Positions 19,034 to 27,680 of a stretch of 64,000 nt of DNA are shown one piece after another. Source of the DNA: an uncultured Candidatus Melainabacteria bacterium (GTDB lineage Bacteria; Cyanobacteriota; Vampirovibrionia; Gastranaerophilales; Gastranaerophilaceae); assembly GCA_934691935.1 (NCBI GenBank), contig CAKUTH010000007.1, forward strand, positions 186,001 to 250,000. Reading direction: 5' to 3'. Each line of letters begins with the position of its first letter. Positions within the stretch are counted from its first letter, which is position 1. The translations under genes and the position numbers were made by a program. The notes below the pieces were generated by a model. That model did no database searches, was not told where the DNA came from, and saw only the letters and a list, made by a program, of their open reading frames with translations.

Positions 19034-21400
19034 CTAAGCTATATCAACAATACTAACACCATCACCGCCTTCGGAATCTTCTCCTGGACGGTATTTGGCA
19101 ACATACGGAGATGTCGACAGAAAATCTCTTACAGCTGATTTTAAAGCTCCCGTTCCATGCCCGTGGATAATTGTTGTTGCAGAAAGATTTGCAAGGCTTG
19201 CTTTGTCTAAATAATTTTCGAGCTTATCCAGTGCATCTTCTACTTTCAAGCCACGCAAATCGAGCGTATTTGAGATATTTATACGACGTAATTCAAAACT
19301 GTCGAAAGAACTTGGTTGATAAACGTTTTGTTTTTTCTCATAAACAGAATCGTAAGGCGCAAGTTTGTTAGTTTTAATCTTTGTTTTAAAATTACCCATT
19401 TGCACAAGTACATTTTCATTTTTGTCAGGAAGCGAAAGTAATGTAACAGGTTGATTCATCTCTTTTAGGATAAATTTGTCATTAACTTTTACGCTAGTCC
19501 AATCAACTTTTTCATAATGCTGTTTTTCATCGTATTCTGAAAGTTTACCTCGGAATTTCTGTTCGGTTTGAGCAAGTCGAGCGTACGAACGGCGCGCAAT
19601 TTTTTCAGATTTTTCACGTCTGATTTCATCCAAAATATTTTTAATTTCAGCTTTAACCTCAAGCAACTCACGGTCAAACTTATCTTTGATAATTTTAATT
19701 GTCTTTTTCTTGTCTTTTTTTATTTGGGCAAGAGATGTTTCATATTCTGATTTTAAAATTTCTGAATTTTCTTTGAGTTCTTCGGCTTCTTCAAGATTTT
19801 GGGCTAATTTTGCCTGAGTTTCCTGTAATTTTTCAACCACTTGAATTGACGGGTCTTTTGTCGAAACAACAATATTTTTGGCTTTTTCAACTATACTTTT
19901 ATCCAATCCTAAATTTGTTGCAATAGCAATAGCGTTGCTCAACCCTGGAATACCGATAAGCAATTTATATGTCGGTTTTAAAGTTGTTGTATTAAATTCA
20001 ACAGATGCATTTTTGAAATACGGATTTGTGTATTCAAGAGCTTTCAATTCGCCATAGTGAGTTGTAACCGTTGACATCACGTTCTTTTCTGCAAGTTTTT
20101 CTAATATGACTTGAGCTAAAACTGCACCTTCAACAGGATCTGTACCAGCACAAATTTCATCTAACAACACAAAAGTTTTGTCATTGCTGAGATTTAAGAT
20201 ATTTATGATGTTTGTCATATGCGATGAAAAAGTTGACAAGTTTTGCAAAATGCTTTGGTCATCTCCAATATCAGCAAAAACATTTTCAAACGGATAAACC
20301 TTTGCTTCTGTGCACGGTAGGAATATTCCAGCTTTCGCCATAAGAATAAATAATCCTATAGTTTTCAGTGTTACAGTTTTTCCACCTGTATTTGAACCTG
20401 TTATTACAACTGATTTGTAATCTTTACCGATTTCAAAATTATTCGTTACGACATTTTCAACATTGCCAATTAAAAGCGGATGTTTCATATTTTCAAACTC
20501 AACAAATTTGTGCGTTACAATTTCTGGTTCTATCGCTTGAATTTTTACGGCATATCTGGCTTTTGCAAAATGAAAATCAATTTCAGATAAAATTTCCTCG
20601 CTTAAAATCAACGCTTTTATCTCGTCTTTTACGAGTGATGTAAGCCCTGCGAGGATTTTTATTATTTCAGAGTGAATATTAGATTTAATTTCTCTGATTT
20701 TGTTATTAAGCGGAACAATTTGCGCAGGCTCAATATAAAATGTTTTGCTGGTCGCCGAAACATCATGGACAATCCCTGGAACTTTACTTTTTGACGACGC
20801 CATTACCTGAAAAACAATCCTATCATCACGCGTAGTATAAATATTTTCTTGCAAATGCTTAGAAAACTCAGGAGAATTTAACAAAGAGGATACTGTGTTG
20901 CGCAGATTTTTTTCATTGTCGCGCAATGTGCTATAGAGCCCCTTAAGTTCAGGAGTTGCATCTTGCCTGATGTTAAGGTTTTCATCAAATGTGTCAAAAA
21001 TTTTATCCTCAAGCAATTTATCAACAAGCAAGTTTTGCGACTTTGTTTTCAATAAAGAATCATCTTTTAAATTATCATTTAGGAATTTTTTTACAAGTCT
21101 TGATGTTTTTAAAGTTTTTGCAATATCAATTAACTCATCTTCCGCGAGATAACTTGTCCCCATATTACGTTGAATTTTTACGATATCAGTGACAAACTCT
21201 ATTGGAATATCGTTTGGTATATCTAAAATAAATTTTGCTTCCCGTGTGCATTGGAGTTCGTGATTAATTTTTACAATATCATCAAACGGCAAGGCTTTCA
21301 AACAAAGCTCGCGACTTTGTGATGTTTTTGCAAAATTAGCTATATTTTCTGTAATTTTATTAAATTCAAGAGATAGTATACTTTTTTCTTTAATGTCCAT
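19034..21400 (-). CDS. mutS2: Endonuclease MutS2 (MutS-family ATPase with Smr domain)
   Basis: MutS2 is a 788-residue MutS homolog lacking the mismatch-recognition domain. In other bacteria it acts in suppressing recombination and in rescuing collided ribosomes. The core helical domains are followed by the ATPase: Walker A GSNTGGKT at residues 335-342, and Walker B with TFVLLDEICAGTDPVEGA. Next comes a long coiled coil (about residues 515-625, EEAEELKENSEIL...). The C-terminal Smr nuclease domain carries LDLRG and IIHGHGTGAL. All signature motifs are intact and the length is normal (about 780). It is convergent with the M16 gene (4-bp gap). No ribosome-binding site is obvious, with an A/T-rich start region. 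Confidence 0.96.
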   Translation of the reverse strand: MDIKEKSILSLEFNKITENIANFAKTSQSRELCLKALPFDDIVKINHELQCTREAKFILDIPNDIPIEFVTDIVKIQRNMGTSYLAEDELIDIAKTLKTSRLVKKFLNDNLKDDSLLKTKSQNLLVDKLLEDKIFDTFDENLNIRQDATPELKGLYSTLRDNEKNLRNTVSSLLNSPEFSKHLQENIYTTRDDRIVFQVMASSKSKVPGIVHDVSATSKTFYIEPAQIVPLNNKIREIKSNIHSEIIKILAGLTSLVKDEIKALILSEEILSEIDFHFAKARYAVKIQAIEPEIVTHKFVEFENMKHPLLIGNVENVVTNNFEIGKDYKSVVITGSNTGGKTVTLKTIGLFILMAKAGIFLPCTEAKVYPFENVFADIGDDQSILQNLSTFSSHMTNIINILNLSNDKTFVLLDEICAGTDPVEGAVLAQVILEKLAEKNVMSTVTTHYGELKALEYTNPYFKNASVEFNTTTLKPTYKLLIGIPGLSNAIAIATNLGLDKSIVEKAKNIVVSTKDPSIQVVEKLQETQAKLAQNLEEAEELKENSEILKSEYETSLAQIKKDKKKTIKIIKDKFDRELLEVKAEIKNILDEIRREKSEKIARRSYARLAQTEQKFRGKLSEYDEKQHYEKVDWTSVKVNDKFILKEMNQPVTLLSLPDKNENVLVQMGNFKTKIKTNKLAPYDSVYEKKQNVYQPSSFDSFELRRINISNTLDLRGLKVEDALDKLENYLDKASLANLSATTIIHGHGTGALKSAVRDFLSTSPYVAKYRPGEDSEGGDGVSIVDIA

Positions 21401-21519
21401 ATTTATATTAAAAGATAAGAATGTTGCAATTACAATAATTTATTAAAATTTTTTGATTTATTTGCACTAATTATTTTTTAAAGTAAAATATGATTAAGTA
21501 AAAATAAGAAGGTGAAAAT

Positions 21520-22893
21520 ATGGCTATAGAAAGACAACACGTTAAAGAACAAGATAAAATGCAAAGAAGACACAATTTTGACCCTGTAGAAAGTAATTTA
21601 ACAGCTGAACAGGTTAAATTAGAGGCTTCAAGATGTTTGCACTGCAAAAATCCAAGATGCGTACAAGGATGCCCTGTAAATATCCAAATTCCTGATTTTA
21701 TTCAAGCAATAAAAGAAGATAATTTGGACAAGGCTGGAGAAATTATCCGCCAAACAAGCATGTTACCATCAGTTTGTGGCAGAGTTTGTCCGCAAGAAAG
21801 ACAGTGTGAAGGTCAATGTATTTTAGGCATAAAGGGCGAAGCTGTTGCTATCGGGGCTTTGGAAAGATATGTCGGCGATAACACAAAAGCTGAAGTTCCT
21901 GAAATCAAACCAACTGGCAAAAAGGTTGCAATTGTTGGCTCTGGTTGTGCTGGCATGACAGCAGCTTGCGATTTGAGAAAAGCTGGACACGATGTAGAAG
22001 TTTTTGAAGCACTACATGAGCTTGGTGGTGTTTTGAGATATGGAATTCCGCCATTCAGACTTCCTCGCACAATTCTTGACAAAGAAATTAATAACCTAAA
22101 GAATATGGGTGTTATTTTCCACAAAAACGTTGTTGTTGGTAAATCCATTACGCTTGAACAATTAAAAGACGATGGTTTTGATGCTATATTTATTTGCTCT
22201 GGTGCAGGATTACCAAAAATGTTACACGTTGCTGGAGAAAATTTAAACGGAGTTTTCTCTGCTAATGAATTTTTGACTCGTGTAAATTTAATGCACGCAG
22301 GACAACCAGATAGCGTAACTCCACTTAGAGTTGGCAAAAAAGTTGCTGTATTTGGCGGTGGCAACGTTGCAATGGATGCTGCAAGAACCGCAGTGAGGGT
22401 CGGTTTTGAAGAAGTTTATATTATTTATCGTAGAACAGAAAAAGAACTTCCTGCACGTTTGGAAGAAATCAGACACGCAAAAGAAGAAGGTGTTGTATTC
22501 AAATTTTTGTATGCGCCAAAAGAAATTTTAGGAGAAAACGGCTATGTAAAAGCTGTCGAACTTGAAGTTATGGAACTTGGTGAACCTGATGAATCTGGCA
22601 GACGCAGACCTGTTTCTACTGGTAAGATTGAAACTATGGACTTGGATACAGTAATTGTTGCATTGGGAACAGGGCCAAACCCAATTATCCAGCGTTCTGC
22701 ACAAGCTGAAGGTATTGATATCGTAACTGACAAACGCGGTTATATCGTCGTCGACGGCGAAACTAGATGTACAAATATTCCAACAGTCTATGCAGGCGGT
22801 GACGTTGCTCCTGTTGGAGAATCCAACGCGATAAACGCCATGGGTGCTGGTAAAAAAGCTGCAAAGGCAATTAATGAAATGTTGAATGAATAG
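21520..22893 (+). CDS. Glutamate synthase small subunit-type flavoprotein (GltA/NfnB/SudA family)
   Basis: This 457-residue FAD/NAD(P)-binding iron-sulfur oxidoreductase moves electrons between NADPH and a partner protein. Its N-terminus has the cysteine clusters CLHCKNPRCVQGC (about residues 40-52) and CGRVCPQERQCEGQC (about 87-101). The FAD Rossmann motif is VAIVGSGCAGMTAA (about 131), and the second NADPH motif is VAVFGGGNVAMDAA. It ends TVYAGGDVAPVGESNAINAMGAGKKAA. This family includes GltA (with GltB) and NfnB, the large subunit of the electron-bifurcating transhydrogenase. Neither gltB nor nfnA lies next to it, so the exact role is open. AAGGTGA precedes ATG 21520. Confidence 0.9.
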   Translation: MAIERQHVKEQDKMQRRHNFDPVESNLTAEQVKLEASRCLHCKNPRCVQGCPVNIQIPDFIQAIKEDNLDKAGEIIRQTSMLPSVCGRVCPQERQCEGQCILGIKGEAVAIGALERYVGDNTKAEVPEIKPTGKKVAIVGSGCAGMTAACDLRKAGHDVEVFEALHELGGVLRYGIPPFRLPRTILDKEINNLKNMGVIFHKNVVVGKSITLEQLKDDGFDAIFICSGAGLPKMLHVAGENLNGVFSANEFLTRVNLMHAGQPDSVTPLRVGKKVAVFGGGNVAMDAARTAVRVGFEEVYIIYRRTEKELPARLEEIRHAKEEGVVFKFLYAPKEILGENGYVKAVELEVMELGEPDESGRRRPVSTGKIETMDLDTVIVALGTGPNPIIQRSAQAEGIDIVTDKRGYIVVDGETRCTNIPTVYAGGDVAPVGESNAINAMGAGKKAAKAINEMLNE

Positions 22894-22912
22894 TGAGAAT
22901 CAATAGTGAGAA
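22889..22912. repeat. 11-bp direct repeat at gltA-type gene end
   Basis: AATAGTGAGAA occurs at 22889-22899 and 22902-22912, period 13. The first copy contains the upstream stop codon and the second contains the GTG start of the next gene. Confidence 0.7.
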
Positions 22913-23781
22913 GTCAATATACCAATTTAAAATTTTGTTTAATTTTAATGGCATTGCTTTTTGCTTGCCGTTCTATGGCATTTGAGCTTGACACATCTGT
23001 AGACGACGAAATCAGAAAAAATTATAACCCTTCGGCGTTGGAACTGAGTTTGCCAGCACTTCCTAAAGTTGCTCCAACACAGGTTACTACACCTTCAAAA
23101 ACAACAACCACTGCAACTCCGCCTAAAACTCAACCGACTTATCAAACAACAAAACCTCAAATTATTGTAAAAAATATGCCTAACTCGAAAATAGATAAGT
23201 CCACTGCTATTAGGATAAAGAAGGGTACAAAATTTAAAGTTCGCTCTAATGCATATCTCGCAGATACCACAAGAACTGGAGCCAGATTTTCATTTACGAC
23301 ACTAAAACCTGTTACGCAAAGATACATAACAATTCCAACAGGAACTGTTTTTAATGCAGTTGTTGTAAATTCACACCAACCACAGATAACAGGCAATGGC
23401 GGACTTTTGCAAATTGAAGTTGACGGAATTCAATGCAACGGCAAAACATATTATTCTCAAGGTAAAGTTACAAAAGCAAACCACAAAAAAGTTTTTGTAA
23501 ATAATATAAAAGGGAAACGACAATACTGGAAAGGCGTTGCAAATCAAATTGACAAAGGTCAAAGATTTTACAAAAAAACTCGAAGGGTATCAAACAATTT
23601 GACCGACAATCCAATAACATTAATTGTATCCCCAATTCCTACCCTTGTTGGCTTGGGAACTTATGCTGTAAATCTAGTCGGTTCGCCACTTTTCTCAATC
23701 GGATATAAAGGCGGACGACTTTCAATACCTGCAGGTAGTGAATTTGAAATAAAATTACTTGATGATATTTATTTAGAATGA
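22906..23781 (+). CDS. Exported protein with VirB10/TrbI-like C-terminal domain features
   Basis: The GTG-started 291-residue protein has a hydrophobic N-terminal segment (FCLILMALLFACRSMA) acting as a signal peptide or membrane anchor. The cysteine in it is not a convincing lipobox. A Thr/Pro/Lys-rich linker follows (residues about 55-85), then a beta-rich domain. That domain begins IRIKKGTKFKVRSNAYL, continues TIPTGTVFNAVVVN and GLLQIEVDGIQC, and ends LSIPAGSEFEIKLLDDIYL. The paired IP(A/T)G(S/T) strands and terminal DIYL resemble the outer-membrane-channel domain of VirB10/TrbI proteins, but no conjugation gene is near. The start is uncertain: ATG 22948 would truncate the signal. It starts 12 bases after the previous stop, probably the same operon. 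Confidence 0.65.
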   Translation: MRSQYTNLKFCLILMALLFACRSMAFELDTSVDDEIRKNYNPSALELSLPALPKVAPTQVTTPSKTTTTATPPKTQPTYQTTKPQIIVKNMPNSKIDKSTAIRIKKGTKFKVRSNAYLADTTRTGARFSFTTLKPVTQRYITIPTGTVFNAVVVNSHQPQITGNGGLLQIEVDGIQCNGKTYYSQGKVTKANHKKVFVNNIKGKRQYWKGVANQIDKGQRFYKKTRRVSNNLTDNPITLIVSPIPTLVGLGTYAVNLVGSPLFSIGYKGGRLSIPAGSEFEIKLLDDIYLE

Positions 23782-23898
23782 ATGTGAACACAGAAAGCAG
23801 TAAGTTGTAATACAAAACGAAATAAACTCAACAATTTACCGTCTTAAAATCTTTGTACTTAGACCAATAGTCCAACCAAATGATTTATTGTAAACTTC

Positions 23899-23927
23899 TT
23901 GTTTAAAATCTTGATTTAGATTATAAT
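23899..23927 (+). promoter_or_regulatory. Promoter of hppA
   Basis: TTGTTT (23899-23904), a 17-base spacer and TATAAT (23922-23927) lie 35 bases before the hppA start. GGGAGAG serves as ribosome-binding site. Confidence 0.65.
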
Positions 23928-23961
23928 AATTGGCGTAGAATTTTAGTGAAAGGGAGAGTCT

Positions 23962-26391
23962 ATGATTAACAAAAATTTTCTCCCAAAAGCTCTAACTGCG
24001 CTTTTTGGCGTGTTGCTTGCGGGAATTTCACCAGCTTTCGCTAGTGAAGCAGACTTAGTTGTCCCAAAAATTCAAGCCGTAAACCCTGATTTCTTTACTT
24101 ATTTGTTAATAGGTATTGCAATCTCTGTTGCAGGACTTGTTTTTGGGTTTGTTGAATTCTTAAGAATTAAAAAACTAGATGTACACAGTTGTATGGCCGA
24201 AGTCGGCAATACTATTTTTGAAACTTGCAAAACTTATCTTATACAACAAGGTAAATTTTTGTTTGTTTTGGAAGTATTAATCGGTCTTTGTATCGCGTTT
24301 TACTTCGGTTATTTACAAAAAATGCCTTTAACTCACGTGTTGATTATCCTCGGATGGTCAGTTATAGGTATTTTGGGATCTTATGCAGTTGCTTGGTTCG
24401 GTATTAGAATGAATACTTTGGCTAACGCTAGAACTGCATTTGTTTCTTTAAAAGGAAACCCTTTGAACATCTTGAATATTCCTTTAAAGGCTGGAATGTC
24501 AATTGGTGTTTGCCTTGTATCAGTTGAACTTATTTTGATGTTAACAATTTTATTGTTTGTTCCTGGAGAAATCGCTGGAGCTTGCTTTATCGGTTTTGCA
24601 ATCGGTGAATCTTTGGGTGCATCTGCGCTTCGTGTTGCAGGTGGTATTTTTACAAAAATTGCTGACATTGGTTCTGACTTGATGAAAATTCAATTCGGTA
24701 TCAAAGAAGATGACCCAAGAAACCCTGGTGTAATCGCAGACTGTACAGGTGACAACGCAGGTGATTCTGTAGGACCTACAGCTGACGGTTTTGAAACTTA
24801 TGGTGTAACTGGCGTTGCGCTTGTTTCATTTATTTTGCTCGCTGTTGGCGGACAAAATGGACAAGAAAATCAAGTTCAATTGTTGACTTGGATTTTTGTA
24901 ATGAGATTCTTGATGATTGTAACATCTGTTGTTGCATACTGGATTAACGGCGTAGTTGACAAATTCTATGCTCGTAAAACTGACAAATTCGATTTTGAAA
25001 AACCATTAACAAACCTTGTTTGGTTAACATCAGTTTTATCAATCGCAATGACTTTTGGCGTAAGCCACTGGTTATTAGCTGATATGGGCGGATGTTTGTG
25101 GTTGGTATTATCTGCAATCATTTCTTGCGGAACATTGGGTGCTGCATTGATTCCTGAATTTACCAAAATATTCACATCACCAAAAGCTAAACACACAGAA
25201 GAAGTTGTTACTGCTTCTCGCGAAGGCGGTTCATCTTTGACAATTCTTTCAGGTATTGTTGCAGGTAACTTTAGTGCCTTTTGGATTGGTATGGTAATCG
25301 TATTGTTAATGGGATTGGCATACACTGCATCACTTCATATTCCAGAAACATTAATGATTTATCCATCAGTATTTGCGTTTGGTCTTGTTGCATTTGGTTT
25401 CTTAGGTATGGGACCTGTAACAATTGCGGTTGACTCTTATGGCCCAGTTACTGACAACGCTCAATCTGTTTATGAATTGTCATTAATTGAAGATATTCCA
25501 AATGTTGGCGAAGAAATCGAAAAAGAATACGGTTTTAAACCTGATTTTGAAAACGCTAAGAAATATTTGGAAGAAAATGATGGTGCAGGAAACACTTTCA
25601 AAGCGACATCAAAACCTGTATTAATTGGTACAGCTGTTGTTGGTGCTACAACAATGATATTTTCATTGATTTTGGTAATCAAATCAACCTTAGGTATTGA
25701 ACCTGAAATGATTTTGAATATGTTAAATCCATATACACTACTCGGTTTGTTATCAGGTGGTGCGGTTATTTATTGGTTCTCAGGCGCTTCTATGCAAGCT
25801 GTAACAACAGGTGCATATTCTGCAACTGAATATATCAAAGATAACATTAAATTGGATGACGCGTCCTCAAAAAGTGCAAACGTTGCAAATTCAAAAGAAG
25901 TTGTAAAAATTTGTACACAATATGCACAAAAAGGTATGATAAATATCTTTATCGCATTATTTGCATTTGCATTAGCATTCGCTTGCTTGTCAGCTCCAGT
26001 AGACGGCAGTGCTCCTGTAGCCTTCTTTGTAAGCTATCTTGTAGCAATTGCTGTATTTGGTTTGTTCCAAGCTGTATTTATGGCAAACGCTGGCGGATGT
26101 TGGGATAATGCGAAGAAAATCGTTGAAGTAGATTTGAACGAAAAAGGAACACCGTTACACGAAGCTACAGTTGTTGGCGATACAGTTGGTGATCCGTTCA
26201 AAGATACATCTTCAGTTGCAATGAACCCAATTATCAAATTTACAACATTATTTGGACTTCTTGCTATGGAAATCGCTATTTCTGAAAGTTTCAGAGGGCT
26301 TGCGCCAATAGCAGGATGGATTTTCTTGGTAATTGCTTTGATATTCGTAATCCGTTCATTCTATGCAATGAGAATTCCAACGAAAAAATAA
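23962..26391 (+). CDS. hppA: Membrane-bound ion-translocating pyrophosphatase
   Basis: This integral membrane enzyme of 809 residues hydrolyses pyrophosphate to pump H+ and/or Na+ across the cytoplasmic membrane. About 16 hydrophobic helices are visible, with a hydrophobic N-terminus. The pyrophosphate site is DDPRNPGVIADCTGDNAGDS followed by VGPTADGFETYGVT; the Asp ladder is kept, but the wording differs from the common DNVGDNVGDCAGMAADLFE form. Further Asp-rich sites are DSYGPVTDNAQ and NAGGCWDNAKK...DTVGDPFKDTS. The residue that sets potassium dependence is Lys (K547 in GNTFKA), which in characterised members goes with potassium independence. The ion pumped cannot be read with certainty. 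It has its own promoter and terminator. Confidence 0.96.
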   Translation: MINKNFLPKALTALFGVLLAGISPAFASEADLVVPKIQAVNPDFFTYLLIGIAISVAGLVFGFVEFLRIKKLDVHSCMAEVGNTIFETCKTYLIQQGKFLFVLEVLIGLCIAFYFGYLQKMPLTHVLIILGWSVIGILGSYAVAWFGIRMNTLANARTAFVSLKGNPLNILNIPLKAGMSIGVCLVSVELILMLTILLFVPGEIAGACFIGFAIGESLGASALRVAGGIFTKIADIGSDLMKIQFGIKEDDPRNPGVIADCTGDNAGDSVGPTADGFETYGVTGVALVSFILLAVGGQNGQENQVQLLTWIFVMRFLMIVTSVVAYWINGVVDKFYARKTDKFDFEKPLTNLVWLTSVLSIAMTFGVSHWLLADMGGCLWLVLSAIISCGTLGAALIPEFTKIFTSPKAKHTEEVVTASREGGSSLTILSGIVAGNFSAFWIGMVIVLLMGLAYTASLHIPETLMIYPSVFAFGLVAFGFLGMGPVTIAVDSYGPVTDNAQSVYELSLIEDIPNVGEEIEKEYGFKPDFENAKKYLEENDGAGNTFKATSKPVLIGTAVVGATTMIFSLILVIKSTLGIEPEMILNMLNPYTLLGLLSGGAVIYWFSGASMQAVTTGAYSATEYIKDNIKLDDASSKSANVANSKEVVKICTQYAQKGMINIFIALFAFALAFACLSAPVDGSAPVAFFVSYLVAIAVFGLFQAVFMANAGGCWDNAKKIVEVDLNEKGTPLHEATVVGDTVGDPFKDTSSVAMNPIIKFTTLFGLLAMEIAISESFRGLAPIAGWIFLVIALIFVIRSFYAMRIPTKK

Positions 26392-26392
26392 G

Positions 26393-26443
26393 GTCATATT
26401 GAGTTTGCGCTTGCATTCTCTGCTTGTGTAACTCAGAATGACA
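26393..26443. repeat. Imperfect 50-nt hairpin in hppA 3' region
   Basis: GTCATATTGAGTT at 26393-26405 and AACTCAGAATGAC at 26431-26443 form an imperfect inverted repeat whose pairing can extend inward (GCTTGC / GCTTGTG). The GTCATTCTGAGTT-like outer sequence recalls dispersed REP-type elements. It precedes the true terminator at 26454-26481. Confidence 0.55.
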
Positions 26444-26453
26444 GAAATTTTTT

Positions 26454-26481
26454 AAAGCACCTTGAAAAAGGTGCTTTTTAT
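26454..26481 (+). terminator. Terminator of hppA
   Basis: AAAGCACCTT (26454-26463), loop GAAA, AAGGTGCTTT (26468-26477), then a T-rich tract. A GAAA tetraloop closes a perfect 10-bp stem. Confidence 0.9.
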
Positions 26482-26522
26482 TTTGTTTGTGTTAACATGC
26501 AAATGGAAAAAGAGGAAAATTT

Positions 26523-27527
26523 ATGGGATTAACAGTATACTTAGGAATAGATGTCGGCTCAGTAACGACAAAATTAGCATTAGTAGATGAAAACGGTAAA
26601 TATGTAGCTAGTTATATGCTCAGAACGGCGGGCAAACCTGTTATGGCGGTTCAAAAAGGTTTGAATGAACTTTTTGCAAAAAGATTGACTGAATACGACG
26701 TAATGGGCGTAGGTACAACTGGTTCAGGAAGAAATCTTGCTGGAGCTCTTGTTGGTGCTGACGTTATAAAAAACGAAATTACAGCACACGCAGTTGCAGC
26801 AAGTATCAATGTTCCTGGGGTTCAAACAATTTTGGAAATCGGTGGACAAGACAGTAAAATTATTATTTTGCGTGACGGTATTGTAACTGATTTTGCGATG
26901 AACACAGTGTGTGCGGCTGGTACAGGCAGTTTCTTGGATCACCAAGCACAAAGATTAAATGTTCCTATCGAGGAATTTGGCGACACTGCATTAAAATCTG
27001 AAAATCCAGCACGTATTGCTGGTCGTTGCGGTGTTTTTGCAGAAAGTGACCTTATCCACAAACAACAATTGGGCTACCCTGTAGAAGATTTGCTATACGG
27101 ACTTTGTCAAGCACTTGTTAGAAATTATTTAGCAAACTTAGCTTTGGGCAAGGAATTACTTCCTGTATTTTCGTTCCAAGGCGGTGTTGCAACAAATTCT
27201 GGCATGGTAAAAGCGTTTGAAGAAGCATTGGGACACAAAGTTATTGTTCCTGAACATCACCAAACAATGGGGGCAATCGGGGCTGCGTTACTTGCTATGG
27301 AAAATCACCAATACACAGATGCAAAAACAACTTTCAAAGGCTGGCAGGTCGGTGCAATGAACTTCCACTCAATCACTTGTGATTGTACAGGTTGCTCAAA
27401 CAATTGCGAAGTCATCACAATTGTTGAAGGCGGTGAAGATATTCACCACGTCGAAAAAATCAAAGATATTAAAGGCAACATCATTGCTCGCTGGGGCGGA
27501 ACTTGCGGAAGATGGGATATTTCGTAA
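26523..27527 (+). CDS. 2-hydroxyacyl-CoA dehydratase activator-like ATPase (HgdC/BadFG family)
   Basis: The 334-residue protein has the ASKHA ATPase fold of activators that reduce 2-hydroxyacyl-CoA dehydratases with ATP-driven electron transfer. Visible are the phosphate loop GIDVGSVTTKLALVD (residues 8-22), GTTGSGR (64-70), ILEIGGQDSKI, and the two cysteines that in HgdC dimers bind the shared 4Fe-4S cluster: C130 (NTVCAAGTGSF) and C169 (AGRCGVFAES). Beyond the usual end (about 260 residues) there is a Cys-rich tail: CDCTGCSNNCEV near 285-298 and GGTCGRW near 328. It resembles the start of the longer DUF2229-fused activases. No dehydratase subunit gene is adjacent, so substrate and partner are unknown. 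AAGAGGA precedes the ATG and a terminator follows. Confidence 0.88.
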   Translation: MGLTVYLGIDVGSVTTKLALVDENGKYVASYMLRTAGKPVMAVQKGLNELFAKRLTEYDVMGVGTTGSGRNLAGALVGADVIKNEITAHAVAASINVPGVQTILEIGGQDSKIIILRDGIVTDFAMNTVCAAGTGSFLDHQAQRLNVPIEEFGDTALKSENPARIAGRCGVFAESDLIHKQQLGYPVEDLLYGLCQALVRNYLANLALGKELLPVFSFQGGVATNSGMVKAFEEALGHKVIVPEHHQTMGAIGAALLAMENHQYTDAKTTFKGWQVGAMNFHSITCDCTGCSNNCEVITIVEGGEDIHHVEKIKDIKGNIIARWGGTCGRWDIS

Positions 27528-27559
27528 TTTTACGTTACATTCAACATATTAACAAATAT

Positions 27560-27594
27560 GAACACAAGCAAAATTAGCTTGTGTTCTATTTTTT
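27560..27594 (+). terminator. Terminator of the HgdC-like gene
   Basis: GAACACAAGC (27560-27569), 7-base loop, GCTTGTGTTC (27577-27586), then TATTTTTT. Perfect 10-bp stem. It also shows that an ATG at 27558 is not a gene start. Confidence 0.9.
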
Positions 27595-27680
27595 GGGCAT
27601 TTAGAGTAAACTTGTCAGGCAATTTTTTATCGCAAAAACACTTTATTAATACATGCACGAGAGGAATAGGAGATTTTTGC

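Noticed and set aside
27558..27680. N-terminal extension of the EF-hand protein
   Set aside because: It lies over the hairpin terminator 27560-27594; AGGAG precedes ATG 27681.
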